Source: an uncultured delta proteobacterium (lineage in GTDB: Bacteria; Desulfobacterota; Desulfobulbia; Desulfobulbales; Desulfocapsaceae). Taken from it: 64,000 nucleotides of DNA. The translations under genes and the position numbers were made by a program. Below the pieces are notes generated by a model. That model was not told where the DNA came from. It was given only the letters and a program-made list of their open reading frames with translations, and did not search any database. The stretch's first letter is position 1. Each line of letters opens with the position of its first letter. Positions 8,922-18,067 of the stretch are shown here, piece after piece. Location of the stretch: positions 1 through 64,000 of the forward strand of contig CAIUQR010000030.1 of NCBI GenBank assembly GCA_903901335.1. The letters are read 5' to 3'.

Positions 8922-9821
8922 ATGTGTCAAAGCAAACATATACAAAGCGCTCCTTTTATTGTAGGCGTTGGACGCTCAGGTACGACTTTACTCCGACTTA
9001 TGCTGGATTCGCATCCCCATCTCAGCATTCCTCCTGAAACTCATTTCATCAGGAAATTATTAAATTCTTCCTATTCACAATGCGACGAAAATTTTTTTTT
9101 TAATACTGTTGTTTCAACTCGGACCTGGAAGGATTTCGGCATTGAAGAAACCGAATTATATAATAGGCTGATAACAATACCTGAATTTTCCATATCAGAT
9201 GGTTTACGTGTATTTTATACATGTTATGCTGAAAAGAATAATAAAATTTTATGGGGCGACAAAACACCAATCTACCTGTCAAACATGACGGAAATTCAAC
9301 GTATATTACCAGAATCATTTTTTATTCATATAATACGAGATGGCCGCGATTCTGCAATATCTTATCGTGGTTTATGGTTTGGACCTGGGAATAGTGTACT
9401 GGCGCATGCGAAAATGTGGTCAGATCGAATATATGAAGGCAGAATGCAAGCTAAGAATCTCAACAGAAAATACTTTGAAATACGTTACGAACGTCTAGTA
9501 GCAGAACCCGAAAAAGTTCTTAAAGAAATATGCGATCTCTTGGCGCTAAATTATTGCGACGATATGCTTAATTATCATTTATCAGCAAAGGATCGTATTT
9601 CTCAGATGCAATCTCGTATCAGTGCAAAAGGCGAATATATTGCAAAAGAGCGAATCCATAATATGTTTGATTTAACCTCAACTCCTCCTGATAAAAGACG
9701 CATAGGGCGTTGGCGCAAAGAAATGAGCAGAGAAGAACTGATGCTTTACGAATCTGAGGCAGGACCTCTGCTTCACAATCTTGGTTATGAAACTAATTTT
9801 CCTGAGTTATGGAAAAAGTGA
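8922..9821 (+). CDS. PAPS-dependent sulfotransferase family protein
   Basis: The 299-residue protein shows a clear 5'-PSB loop, FIVGVGRSGTTLLRLMLDSH at about residues 11-30, and a 3'-PB segment HIIRDGRDSAISYRG, the two hallmarks of the Sulfotransfer_3 family. WGDKTP lies between them, matching the G-x-K-x-P block. It overlaps the next sulfotransferase gene by 13 bp, so the two are translated together. Likely role: sulfation of a surface glycan or lipid-linked intermediate in the cytoplasm; acceptor unknown. Confidence 0.85.
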   Translation: MCQSKHIQSAPFIVGVGRSGTTLLRLMLDSHPHLSIPPETHFIRKLLNSSYSQCDENFFFNTVVSTRTWKDFGIEETELYNRLITIPEFSISDGLRVFYTCYAEKNNKILWGDKTPIYLSNMTEIQRILPESFFIHIIRDGRDSAISYRGLWFGPGNSVLAHAKMWSDRIYEGRMQAKNLNRKYFEIRYERLVAEPEKVLKEICDLLALNYCDDMLNYHLSAKDRISQMQSRISAKGEYIAKERIHNMFDLTSTPPDKRRIGRWRKEMSREELMLYESEAGPLLHNLGYETNFPELWKK

Positions 9822-10594
9822 AAGCTCTCCCCATCATCGTCGGCGGGTTCTATCGTTCCGGCACTTCACTGATACGCCGTCTGCTGGACGCACACAGCCG
9901 CATCCATTGTGGGCCGGAGGTTAAATTCTTTAAGGACTTGCGAGGTGATTATCTAAACGACCCATTGAGCCATGTCAGATTATTCTCTACTCTTCCCTCT
10001 CTGGGATTGGAGATGGGCGAGATACGTGATATTTTCGGCAAAGCCTTCGTCAAAGCACATGAAATTGCTGCCGGCAAGGCCGGTAAACCTCGATGGGCCG
10101 ATAAAAATCCGGAAAACGTGCTCTATCTTGAAGAATGGCGACATTTATTGCCGGATGGATTTGTGTTTGTCCATGTTGTACGCAACCCTCTGGATGCGCT
10201 TGCTTCGTTACTTGAGATTGGTTTCCCCAAGGCCGTTCCCGCCGCTTTTGAAGACAAAATCAAGCTTCTCAGCACTTATATAGATGCAGGTTCAAAATAT
10301 GAAGCTTTGCATCCAGAAATGAGTTTTCGCGTCCAATACGAAGACTTAGTGACCTCCCCAACAACCACTCTTGAGTCTCTCTTTCACTGGCTTGGAGAGG
10401 ATTTTGAACCACATGTCCTCCTGAATTTCAACAGTACCGCGCGAGGTCGGGGAATAGAAGACCCGAAGGTTGTCGCAACAGAGAGGGTGCATACGCGAAG
10501 TGTGGGACGATGGCGAACTGACCTGACTTCAATTCAAATAGAATTAGCTGAAAATATTTTAGGCATATCAGGCCGCCAGCATGTTGTAAGGTAA
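9809..10594 (+). CDS. PAPS-dependent sulfotransferase family protein
   Basis: The 261-residue product begins PIIVGGFYRSGTSLIRRLLD, has RWADKNPENVLYL as the G/W-x-x-K-x-P block and HVVRNPLDALASLLE as the 3'-phosphate segment. It is a paralogue of the preceding gene and overlaps it by 13 bp. GC content rises again here relative to 7-9.8 kb. Substrate unknown. Confidence 0.85.
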   Translation: MEKVKALPIIVGGFYRSGTSLIRRLLDAHSRIHCGPEVKFFKDLRGDYLNDPLSHVRLFSTLPSLGLEMGEIRDIFGKAFVKAHEIAAGKAGKPRWADKNPENVLYLEEWRHLLPDGFVFVHVVRNPLDALASLLEIGFPKAVPAAFEDKIKLLSTYIDAGSKYEALHPEMSFRVQYEDLVTSPTTTLESLFHWLGEDFEPHVLLNFNSTARGRGIEDPKVVATERVHTRSVGRWRTDLTSIQIELAENILGISGRQHVVR

Positions 10595-10698
10595 ACCGGA
10601 ATAACTGACCATCATGCCACAGACAAAGTTAAACAGGATCTTGATATGATAAAGCGCTTACTCCCTTCCTGTTATCAAGATGGGCTCAACAAATAGGC

Positions 10699-13600
10699 AT
10701 GGATGAAGTGAGAAAAAAAATAATTGTTGTGTTGGGCATGCATCGGAGTGGTACCAGCGCAATTACACGTGGGTTGCAAACACTTGGGGTTAATCTCGGG
10801 AGCAGTCTGATACCCCCGGACGATAACAATGAGAAAGGTTTTTTTGAAGATATTGAAATTAATAGTTTTAACAATCAGTTACTGTCTGCTTTGGGTAGTG
10901 ATTGGCATGCCTTGTCGTTTATCCCCTCCTCCTTGTTCGAGCAAGAAAACCTTCTGCCTCTTAAGTTGCGCGCCATCGAGTTGATGCGCACCAGAATCGG
11001 GGAGCAGCCGTTTGGAATGAAAGATCCTAGGATAGGGAGGTTGTTACCCTTCTGGCACGCAGTATTCAATTCTCTGAATGTAAGCCCCTCGTATCTTATC
11101 GCTATCCGTCATTCTATGAGTGTAGCCCGGTCTCTGAAAAAAAGAGATGGTTTCGATCATGAAAAGAGTTACTACCTCTGGATAGAGCATATTATCCCAA
11201 CTATGCTGGAAACAGTAGGTGCAAACAGAGTCGTTGTAGATTTTGATTTACTGATGGCTGATCCTCAAGCACAACTGAAGCGAGTGGCACAAGCTTTGGA
11301 CTTGCCCTTCAACTCCGATTCATCCAAACTTAAAGAATATATCGGTGAATTCCTGGATACGAAGTTGCGACACACCCAGTTTGAAATCGGAGACTTAGGC
11401 AGTGATCCTGCAGTCCCTCTTGATGTTATTAGTGCATATGAGATGTTGAATCGCCTTGCGCGTGATGAAATCAACATAGATGCACCGGAGGTCGTGGAAA
11501 TATTCGGGCAATTAAATGCTAGATTGCGGTCCTTGGCCCCAGCATTTAATTACATAACGCTTCTAGAAAGAAAGATATCCGACCGGGACAGTGAGATCAT
11601 GGGCCTGAAGCAGGGGATATCCGACCGGGACAGTGAGATCATGGGCCTGAAGCAGGGGATATCCGACCGGGACAGTGAGATCATGGGCCTGAAGCAGGGG
11701 ATATCCGACCGGGACAGTGAGATCATAAGCCTAAACCAGGGGATTGCCGACCGGGATGGTCAGATCGCCATCCTTATTGCGGAACGAGAGCACATTCTCG
11801 ATTCGACGAGCTGGAAAATAACAATGCCCCTACGGGCTGTTCGTCGCAGTACAGTATTTAGTCCAATTCGTCTCATGCGAAAGATTATTTCTGATGGAGC
11901 GCGATGGGCATGGCTGAAATTGCCGCTTTCCTATCAACACAAGTCATTGCTCAAGAACAAACTGTTTGACCACTTTCCATTTCTATTTTGCTGGAGTCGG
12001 GCGTATCGCAGCTGGGCTGCCATGAAGGTGCCAAGTGCTACAGCACCTGATTTAATGAATAATCAGGGCGCCTCACTTGTGTCTGGAGTAGCATCCGATG
12101 TATATGTGCCTTTACTTCAAGTGCTCCCAACTGAAGATGTTCCTGTTCGGTTGATTGCGTTCTATTTACCTCAATTTCATCCTATAATTGAAAATAATAC
12201 GTGGTGGGGTGAAGGATTTACTGAATGGACCAACGTCAAACCTGCATTACCCCAATTCGGGGGACACTTTCAACCGCACATACCTGGTGAGTTGGGTTAT
12301 TACAATTTACTCGACGGAACGACACAATATCGGCAGATTGAGCTGGCAAAACTCTATGGCATTGGCGGATTTTGTTTCTATATGTATTGGTTTGGCGGCA
12401 AACTGTTGCTGGAAAAGCCAGTTGAAAATTATCTGAATGATCACAGCCTTGATTTGCCATTCTGCCTTTGCTGGGCTAATGAAAACTGGAGTCGTCGCTG
12501 GGATGGCTTGGAGAGCGAGATTCTCATAGCTCAAAATCATTCTCCAGAAGACGACCTGGCATTCATTAAATATGTTTCACAATATATGAGAGACCAACGC
12601 TATATATGCATTGATGGCAAGCCATTATTGCTGGTGTATAGACCAAGCTTGTTGCCTTCTCCTAAAAAAACGGCCAAACGTTGGAGACAGTGGTGTCTGA
12701 AAAATGGTATTGGCGAGATTTACCTTGCCTACACACAGTCATTTGAGACAGTTGATCCGAGTAAATATGGTTTTGATGCCGCTATCGAGTTTCCGCCAAA
12801 CAACTCTTCACCGCCGGATATCACAGAGACAGTTAAACCTCTGAATAATTTTTGTGGAACAGTTTATGACTGGCGGGTTTTTGTGGAACGATCACGCAGC
12901 TATCAAAAGCCTGCTTACAAGTTATTCAGAAGTGTTTGTCCGTCCTGGGATAACACGGCGAGAAGAAAAAACACCGGGACTATCTTTTTAAACAGCACTC
13001 CCTCAGGCTATCAAGAATGGTTGGGAAACGCAGTTGCTGAAACATGTGACAGGATTATAAATCCGGATGAGCGTCTCGTTTTTGTTAATGCCTGGAATGA
13101 ATGGGCGGAAGGTGCGCATTTGGAGCCTGATACGCATTATGGCTATGCTTATTTAGAGGCAACTCGCAGGGTATTGACTGGTGAAACCGATTCGAAAAAG
13201 AAGCAAAAAATTATTATTGTTTCTCATGATGCACACCCGCATGGCGCTCAATTTTTGGCCCTCGGTATAGCGAGATCACTAAAACAAGATCTGCGTCTGG
13301 CGGTGGAGGTGGTCCTTCTCGGTGGCGGACGGCTTGCACCTGATTTTGAGGTGCTGGCTCCTGTTCATAATGTAAGGTTTTCCCGAAACGCCTATGAAGC
13401 AATAAGAAATCTTGCGAATTCACTCGCTCAACGAGGCTTCACCAAGGCAATTGTTAATACGACAGTTTCTGGTGAGGTGATCCCGATGTTCCGCGATGCC
13501 GGCATAGAAAGTATCTGTCTTGTGCATGAACTCCCCGGAGTAATCCAAAGCTATCGCCTCGAAAATCATGTTAAACAAATCGCCACATATGCCAAGAAGG

Positions 13601-15159
13601 TGGTATTTCCTGCACAAGTTGTAGCTGAGGGGTTCTCCGGATTTGCTGCTGTGGATGGTTCCAAGAAGGTTATTCGCCCCCAGGGTTTGTATCGCAGGAA
13701 TAAATGGCGATTTGAGAAGCTCTTAGCAAAATCGAAATTGTGTGAGCAGCTTGGCTTAAATCCGGACACAAAAATAGTTCTTACTGTTGGCTATGCTGAC
13801 CACAGGAAAGGTGTTGATCTTTTTGTTGAATGTGCTCTAAGCATTTTAGCGACACGAAATGATACTGATTTTGTATGGGTGGGTCATTGGGAACAAGGAA
13901 TGCAAAAGGAGATTGAAAACAAACTCCTGAAGAATCCATGTGCCAATAAAATTCATTTCGTCGGATATAATCCTCAAACCGATTTGTTTCATGCAGCTTC
14001 AGATGTATATGCGTTGACCTCGCGGGAGGATCCATTCCCCAATGTAGTACTTGAGTCTTTTGATGCAGGCGTTCCAGTTGTGGCATTTGCGGACACTGGC
14101 GGTGCTGCGCACCTTGTGGCGAAGGTGGGTGGGTTCGTTGTTCCAGCCCTTGATATGGCGAAATATTCGGCAGCGATTTGTCATTTACTCGATAACTCGG
14201 AGTTATCTGTTTGTTTGGGAGAAGCTGCACAAAATCATGTAGATGAGCACTTCGCTTTTCGCCCTTATCTGTTCGATCTCTGTGGAATGCTGGGCATTAA
14301 TTTGCCAAAAGTTTCGGTTATAATACCCAACTATAATTATGCTCAATACATTGAAGAGCGGCTTAACAGTATCCGTAACCAGTCTGTTCCCGTATTTGAG
14401 CTGATCATATTGGATGATGCCTCAACTGATCAAAGTATTTCTAAAATTTCCGGTTGGCTGGCGTCAACCCTTACTGACGCAAGGGTAGTAATTAATCAAA
14501 CCAACTCGGGTAGTGTGTTTGCGCAATGGCAAAAAGGTGTTTCACTTGCAAGGGGTGACTGCGTTTGGATTGCCGAAGCAGATGATCTAAGTGATCCGGA
14601 CTTTCTGGAGGTGGTTCTGCCGCCGTTGGTATCTGGTGAAGCGGTGTTGAGCTATTGTGATTCTCAACAAATTGATTCTTGCGGGACAGTTCAAGCAAGG
14701 AATTACCAGGACTACCTTCGTGTTGTTTCTGAGGAGAAGTGGAAGGGTGCTTACATTGCGAGCGGTGCCGAAGAATGCAGATCGTCACTGGCTATACTTA
14801 ACACGATACCAAATGTCAGTGCTGTTGTATTTAAACGCGACGTAATCAGTGCTGTTATGATCCAACACTTCGAAGAGATAGCGCACTTCAGGAAAGCTGG
14901 TGATTGGATTGTGTATATCCACGCCCTTTCTCATGGTAATATTGCCTTTTCGCCACGTACGGCAAACAGCCATCGACGGCATGGGGGAAGTGTTATTGGG
15001 AATAGTGTCGATCAAGATCTGTTGCAGGAAATAGCTGAGATCCAGCTGTTTGTCGAAAAAAAGCATCAAGTTGTCGAGAATATTAGATTAAGGGCTGCAG
15101 ATTACATTATTAGTCTACAGACAAGGTTAGCGCCGATAATTCCTGAAAACCACGGTTGA
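10699..15159 (+). CDS. Multidomain sulfotransferase / GH99-like / GT4 / GT2 glycan enzyme
   Basis: The 1486-residue protein contains five parts. Residues 1-275 are a sulfotransferase domain (VVLGMHRSGTSAITRGLQ, KDPRIGRLLPFW). Residues 293-348 are 14-residue repeats predicted to form a coiled coil. Residues about 481-830 match the GH99-like WbsX domain (RLIAFYLPQFHPIIENNTWW, GFTEWTNVKPA, WANENWSRRWDG, NAWNEWAEGAHLEPD). Residues about 834-1203 form a GT4-like glycosyltransferase (TSREDPFPNVVLESFDAGVP). Residues 1206-1480 form a GT2 domain (VSVIIPNYNYAQYIEERL, EADDLSDPDF). WbsX-like proteins sit in O-antigen loci, so joint building and sulfation of a glycan is inferred. No signal peptide or membrane segment is evident. 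Confidence 0.85.
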   Translation: MDEVRKKIIVVLGMHRSGTSAITRGLQTLGVNLGSSLIPPDDNNEKGFFEDIEINSFNNQLLSALGSDWHALSFIPSSLFEQENLLPLKLRAIELMRTRIGEQPFGMKDPRIGRLLPFWHAVFNSLNVSPSYLIAIRHSMSVARSLKKRDGFDHEKSYYLWIEHIIPTMLETVGANRVVVDFDLLMADPQAQLKRVAQALDLPFNSDSSKLKEYIGEFLDTKLRHTQFEIGDLGSDPAVPLDVISAYEMLNRLARDEINIDAPEVVEIFGQLNARLRSLAPAFNYITLLERKISDRDSEIMGLKQGISDRDSEIMGLKQGISDRDSEIMGLKQGISDRDSEIISLNQGIADRDGQIAILIAEREHILDSTSWKITMPLRAVRRSTVFSPIRLMRKIISDGARWAWLKLPLSYQHKSLLKNKLFDHFPFLFCWSRAYRSWAAMKVPSATAPDLMNNQGASLVSGVASDVYVPLLQVLPTEDVPVRLIAFYLPQFHPIIENNTWWGEGFTEWTNVKPALPQFGGHFQPHIPGELGYYNLLDGTTQYRQIELAKLYGIGGFCFYMYWFGGKLLLEKPVENYLNDHSLDLPFCLCWANENWSRRWDGLESEILIAQNHSPEDDLAFIKYVSQYMRDQRYICIDGKPLLLVYRPSLLPSPKKTAKRWRQWCLKNGIGEIYLAYTQSFETVDPSKYGFDAAIEFPPNNSSPPDITETVKPLNNFCGTVYDWRVFVERSRSYQKPAYKLFRSVCPSWDNTARRKNTGTIFLNSTPSGYQEWLGNAVAETCDRIINPDERLVFVNAWNEWAEGAHLEPDTHYGYAYLEATRRVLTGETDSKKKQKIIIVSHDAHPHGAQFLALGIARSLKQDLRLAVEVVLLGGGRLAPDFEVLAPVHNVRFSRNAYEAIRNLANSLAQRGFTKAIVNTTVSGEVIPMFRDAGIESICLVHELPGVIQSYRLENHVKQIATYAKKVVFPAQVVAEGFSGFAAVDGSKKVIRPQGLYRRNKWRFEKLLAKSKLCEQLGLNPDTKIVLTVGYADHRKGVDLFVECALSILATRNDTDFVWVGHWEQGMQKEIENKLLKNPCANKIHFVGYNPQTDLFHAASDVYALTSREDPFPNVVLESFDAGVPVVAFADTGGAAHLVAKVGGFVVPALDMAKYSAAICHLLDNSELSVCLGEAAQNHVDEHFAFRPYLFDLCGMLGINLPKVSVIIPNYNYAQYIEERLNSIRNQSVPVFELIILDDASTDQSISKISGWLASTLTDARVVINQTNSGSVFAQWQKGVSLARGDCVWIAEADDLSDPDFLEVVLPPLVSGEAVLSYCDSQQIDSCGTVQARNYQDYLRVVSEEKWKGAYIASGAEECRSSLAILNTIPNVSAVVFKRDVISAVMIQHFEEIAHFRKAGDWIVYIHALSHGNIAFSPRTANSHRRHGGSVIGNSVDQDLLQEIAEIQLFVEKKHQVVENIRLRAADYIISLQTRLAPIIPENHG
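11575..11775 (+). repeat. Tandem 42-bp coding repeat, four units plus a partial fifth
   Basis: Three identical 42-bp units and a slightly diverged fourth encode ISDRDSEIMGLKQG; a partial fifth reads IADRDGQIAIL. Each unit is two heptads, so copy-number change keeps frame and lengthens the coiled coil between the sulfotransferase and GH99-like modules. Near-identity of the first three units points to recent expansion by slippage or unequal recombination. Confidence 0.93.
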
Positions 15160-15194
15160 CTTATTAGGTAGGTAAAATATTCCGGATAATCTCA

Positions 15195-15971
15195 ATGATC
15201 AAACTACTGCGTTTGTTAAAAAGAAAACAACAAACAGCTAGGGATAATATTTTGGAAAGTGAAGGGTATTGTTCTACTTGCAACCAAAACGCGTCCTTTG
15301 TTGCTAAAGACCTTTGGCTACGAGATCACTTCCTGTGTGTAAAGTGTGGAAGTATCCCAAGGGAACGTGCGCTCATGCTGGTTATAGAGCAGTTCTATCC
15401 TAACTGGCGAGATTTGATTATCCATGAGACATCACCTGGCAACAGGGGCGCAAGTGTTCGATTGGCTCATGAATGTAAAACTTATATCCCGTCTCAATTT
15501 TTTCCAGAACAAAAACTGGGGGATATTTATAATGGTGTGAGGTGCGAGAATCTTGAAGCACTTACTTTTGGAGACGAAAGCATTGACTTACATATTAGCC
15601 AAGACGTTATGGAGCATATCTTTCATCCTGTCAAAGTATTTGAGGAAATCGCCCGAACATTAAAGCCCGGTGGCGCGCATGTATTTACAGTGCCGCTGGT
15701 AAATAAAATGAAGGCTTCAAAACTTCGAGTAAAAATGTCCGGAAATAGCTCCATTGAACACATTCAACAACCTGTATACCACGGCAATCCAATTGATTCA
15801 AAAGGTTCATTGGTAATAATGGATTGGGGGTATGACATCGTCAAATACATATTTGATGCGACGGGGTTATTTACGTATACTATCTATATAGATGATATTA
15901 CTAAAGGTATTAGAGCAGAATATATTGAAGTGCTTGTAACTGTAAAATCCAATAGTGAATTAGGCTCCTAA
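15195..15971 (+). CDS. SAM-dependent methyltransferase with N-terminal zinc-binding motif
   Basis: The 258-residue protein starts with two CxxC-type pairs, CSTCNQN (about residue 27) and CVKCGSIPRERAL, which could bind zinc. A class I methyltransferase core follows, with ISQDVMEHIFHPVKVFEEIA and LKPGGAHVFTVPLV as motifs post-I to VI. The glycine-rich motif I is weak (HETSPGNRGAS), so activity is less sure than for the other methyltransferases here. Position in the glycan locus suggests methylation of a sugar or a sugar-lipid end. Confidence 0.75.
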   Translation: MIKLLRLLKRKQQTARDNILESEGYCSTCNQNASFVAKDLWLRDHFLCVKCGSIPRERALMLVIEQFYPNWRDLIIHETSPGNRGASVRLAHECKTYIPSQFFPEQKLGDIYNGVRCENLEALTFGDESIDLHISQDVMEHIFHPVKVFEEIARTLKPGGAHVFTVPLVNKMKASKLRVKMSGNSSIEHIQQPVYHGNPIDSKGSLVIMDWGYDIVKYIFDATGLFTYTIYIDDITKGIRAEYIEVLVTVKSNSELGS

Positions 15972-16137
15972 CGTATGAATAAACACCGCCTTATTTCAGG
16001 GGGAAGAGGTTATTGGTTCCTACCTGGTAGGGGTGCCTATTCCTAGGTGTCTTGACAAGATGGGGGAGTGTAGTCTAATGGCATGCTGTGGATTGAAGGA
16101 AAGATAAGACCAAACGTTTGTTATGAAAGGAGGTCGT

Positions 16138-16929
16138 GTGAATCAATACTTGGTTTTCGATGATATTCTTCGTCAATATTGTGTGGACATAGCTTCGACT
16201 TTAGGTGTGTGTTCTATCATTCATGAAGAAGATTTGATCTTCAAATTTGTGTTGGAGCACCCTTGCTTTTCACAGAGGACGAGGAGTGCCGTCGAGTATT
16301 ATTTTAATGATGGAAGCAATTCTGCGAAAAAGCTTTATCAACTTATCCAAGACAATCTGAATATTGATCGAGATAAACGTTATCGGTTGCTCGAATTTGC
16401 TTCAGGGTTTGGATGTGTCACGCGTCATTTGAAAAAACATTTTCCTGATTTTGAAGTCATCGCTTGCGATATCCATGAGGCAGCTATTGATTTTATAGTA
16501 AATACAGTACGCACTAAAGCAATACTTTCAAAGAAATCTCCTGAAGATTTCTTTCAACAGGAGTCTTTCGATGTGGTTTTCGCTCTTTCATTTTTTTCTC
16601 ACATGCCTGAACATACCTGGGGAAGATGGCTTAAATCCCTTTTTAATGCTGTTTCGGACGACGGATTGCTCATTTTTACATGCCATGGAAAGGACAGTCG
16701 GAAATATATTGGGAATCCTGTTATTCCTGATTCTGGATTCTATTTTAAGCACTCGAGTGAACAGACAGACCTTTCAAGCGAGGAATATGGAACGACCTTA
16801 ACCCACAAAAAATTCGTATTAAATGAAATTGAAAAACAGACGGGTGATAGTCTTGTATGTTTTAAACAAGGGAATTGGTGGCAACACCAAGACATTTATA
16901 TTTTAAAAAAATCAACAACATCTGATTAA
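16138..16929 (+). CDS. Class I SAM-dependent methyltransferase
   Basis: The 263-residue product has motif I RLLEFASGFGCVTRHLKK, the acidic end of strand 2 VIACDIHEAA, and FDVVFALSFFSHMPEHTWG. The start is set at GTG 16138 because the ribosome-binding sequence AAAGGAGGT occupies 16126-16134; an ATG at 16123 would put that signal inside the gene. The substrate is unknown; glycan O-methylation or chain termination is a reasonable guess from context. Confidence 0.8.
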   Translation: MNQYLVFDDILRQYCVDIASTLGVCSIIHEEDLIFKFVLEHPCFSQRTRSAVEYYFNDGSNSAKKLYQLIQDNLNIDRDKRYRLLEFASGFGCVTRHLKKHFPDFEVIACDIHEAAIDFIVNTVRTKAILSKKSPEDFFQQESFDVVFALSFFSHMPEHTWGRWLKSLFNAVSDDGLLIFTCHGKDSRKYIGNPVIPDSGFYFKHSSEQTDLSSEEYGTTLTHKKFVLNEIEKQTGDSLVCFKQGNWWQHQDIYILKKSTTSD

Positions 16930-17047
16930 GAAATTAGCAGTTTTACCTCTCTCCACCCCTTCCCTGTGGTATGTTTAGGTCCGTTACGCATACAAATTTG
17001 CTCGTTTCGAAAGAACATCTTATTGTCGAGGGGGCTGCGACAGACTC

Positions 17048-18067
17048 ATGAATAAAGAAGGCTTGAGAGATTCAGGTCAAAAATTTTGGCCGAAGATCAC
17101 TGTAGTTATAGTCAACTGGAATGGAGAACAGTTTCTCGAGCGATGCCTAACTTCTTTGATGGATCAAACGGTCAAGCCGCAAGAAATCATTTTGATAGAT
17201 AACGCAAGTTCCGACGGTTCACTGGGGATTGCGCGGCGGTTCCCTTTGGTGCGGCTGATCGCGCTCGACCAGAACACGGGCTTTGCACGCGGAAACAATC
17301 TGGCGATCAAGGCGGCATCAAAAGAGTCTACATGGATTGCGCTCATCAATTCCGATGCATATGCCGGACCGCGCTGGCTTGAATCGCTGTTGCTGGCCGC
17401 AGAATCTAACCCCGAATTTGTCGCGTTCGGTAGTAAATTGGTGAATGAGGCCGAACGGATGCAGATGGATGGGGCCGGTGATGCCTACCACATGAGCGGG
17501 CTTGTTTGGCGCATGGCGCATGGCACACCTGTGTCGGCTTCTGCGGAGAATGAGCACGAGGTGTTCTCGCCCTGTGCCGCGGCGGCACTTTATCGGCGCA
17601 GTGCTGTGCGTGAAGTCGGCGGTTTTGATGAAGATTACTTTTGTTATGTGGAAGATGTGGATCTCGGTTTTCGTTTGCGGTTGGCCGGATATCGTAGTCT
17701 CTATGTGCCCAATTCCGTAGCCTATCATGTCGGCTCAGGTTCAACTGGTGGGCAGCATAGCGATTTCGCTCTGTACCATGGCCATCGAAACGTGGTATGG
17801 ACCTTCGTGAAGGATATGCCCGGCATCTTGTTCTGGCTGCTGTTGCCGCTGCATGTGTTGCTGAATCTGGTGAGTATCGGTTGGTTTGCGTTGCGTGGCA
17901 GGGGTGGGCTGATGCTGCGAGCCAAGCGTGATGCCCTGCTAGGCTTGTCCAAAATGTGGTGCAAGCGGCAACAGATTCAAAAGACTCGGATTGCTTCAAT
18001 TGCTGAGATTTGGCGACAATTGGATAAGCGGATCATTACAACAAAACCAGGTGGAAAACGACTGTGA
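17048..18067 (+). CDS. GT2 family glycosyltransferase (rhamnosyltransferase-like)
   Basis: The 339-residue protein opens with ITVVIVNWNGEQFLERCLTS and DNASSDGS, typical of the GT2 family; NSDAYAGPRWLE fills the DXD-like position, and CAAAALYRRSAVREVGGFDEDYFCYVEDVDLGFRLRLAGY is the usual acceptor-side block (split here by residue: CAAAALYRR at about 178, then the EDVDLGFR segment). A hydrophobic C-terminal hairpin, ILFWLLLPLHVLLNLVSI, probably anchors it to the membrane. It overlaps the next GT2 gene by 4 bp. The donor may be dTDP-rhamnose, given rfbA and rfbC upstream, but this is inference. Confidence 0.88.
   Translation: MNKEGLRDSGQKFWPKITVVIVNWNGEQFLERCLTSLMDQTVKPQEIILIDNASSDGSLGIARRFPLVRLIALDQNTGFARGNNLAIKAASKESTWIALINSDAYAGPRWLESLLLAAESNPEFVAFGSKLVNEAERMQMDGAGDAYHMSGLVWRMAHGTPVSASAENEHEVFSPCAAAALYRRSAVREVGGFDEDYFCYVEDVDLGFRLRLAGYRSLYVPNSVAYHVGSGSTGGQHSDFALYHGHRNVVWTFVKDMPGILFWLLLPLHVLLNLVSIGWFALRGRGGLMLRAKRDALLGLSKMWCKRQQIQKTRIASIAEIWRQLDKRIITTKPGGKRL

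Noticed and set aside
11575-11775. CRISPR-like array
   Set aside because: The repeats are head-to-tail without spacers, in frame, and part of a coding coiled coil. No CRISPR array or cas gene was found in the window.
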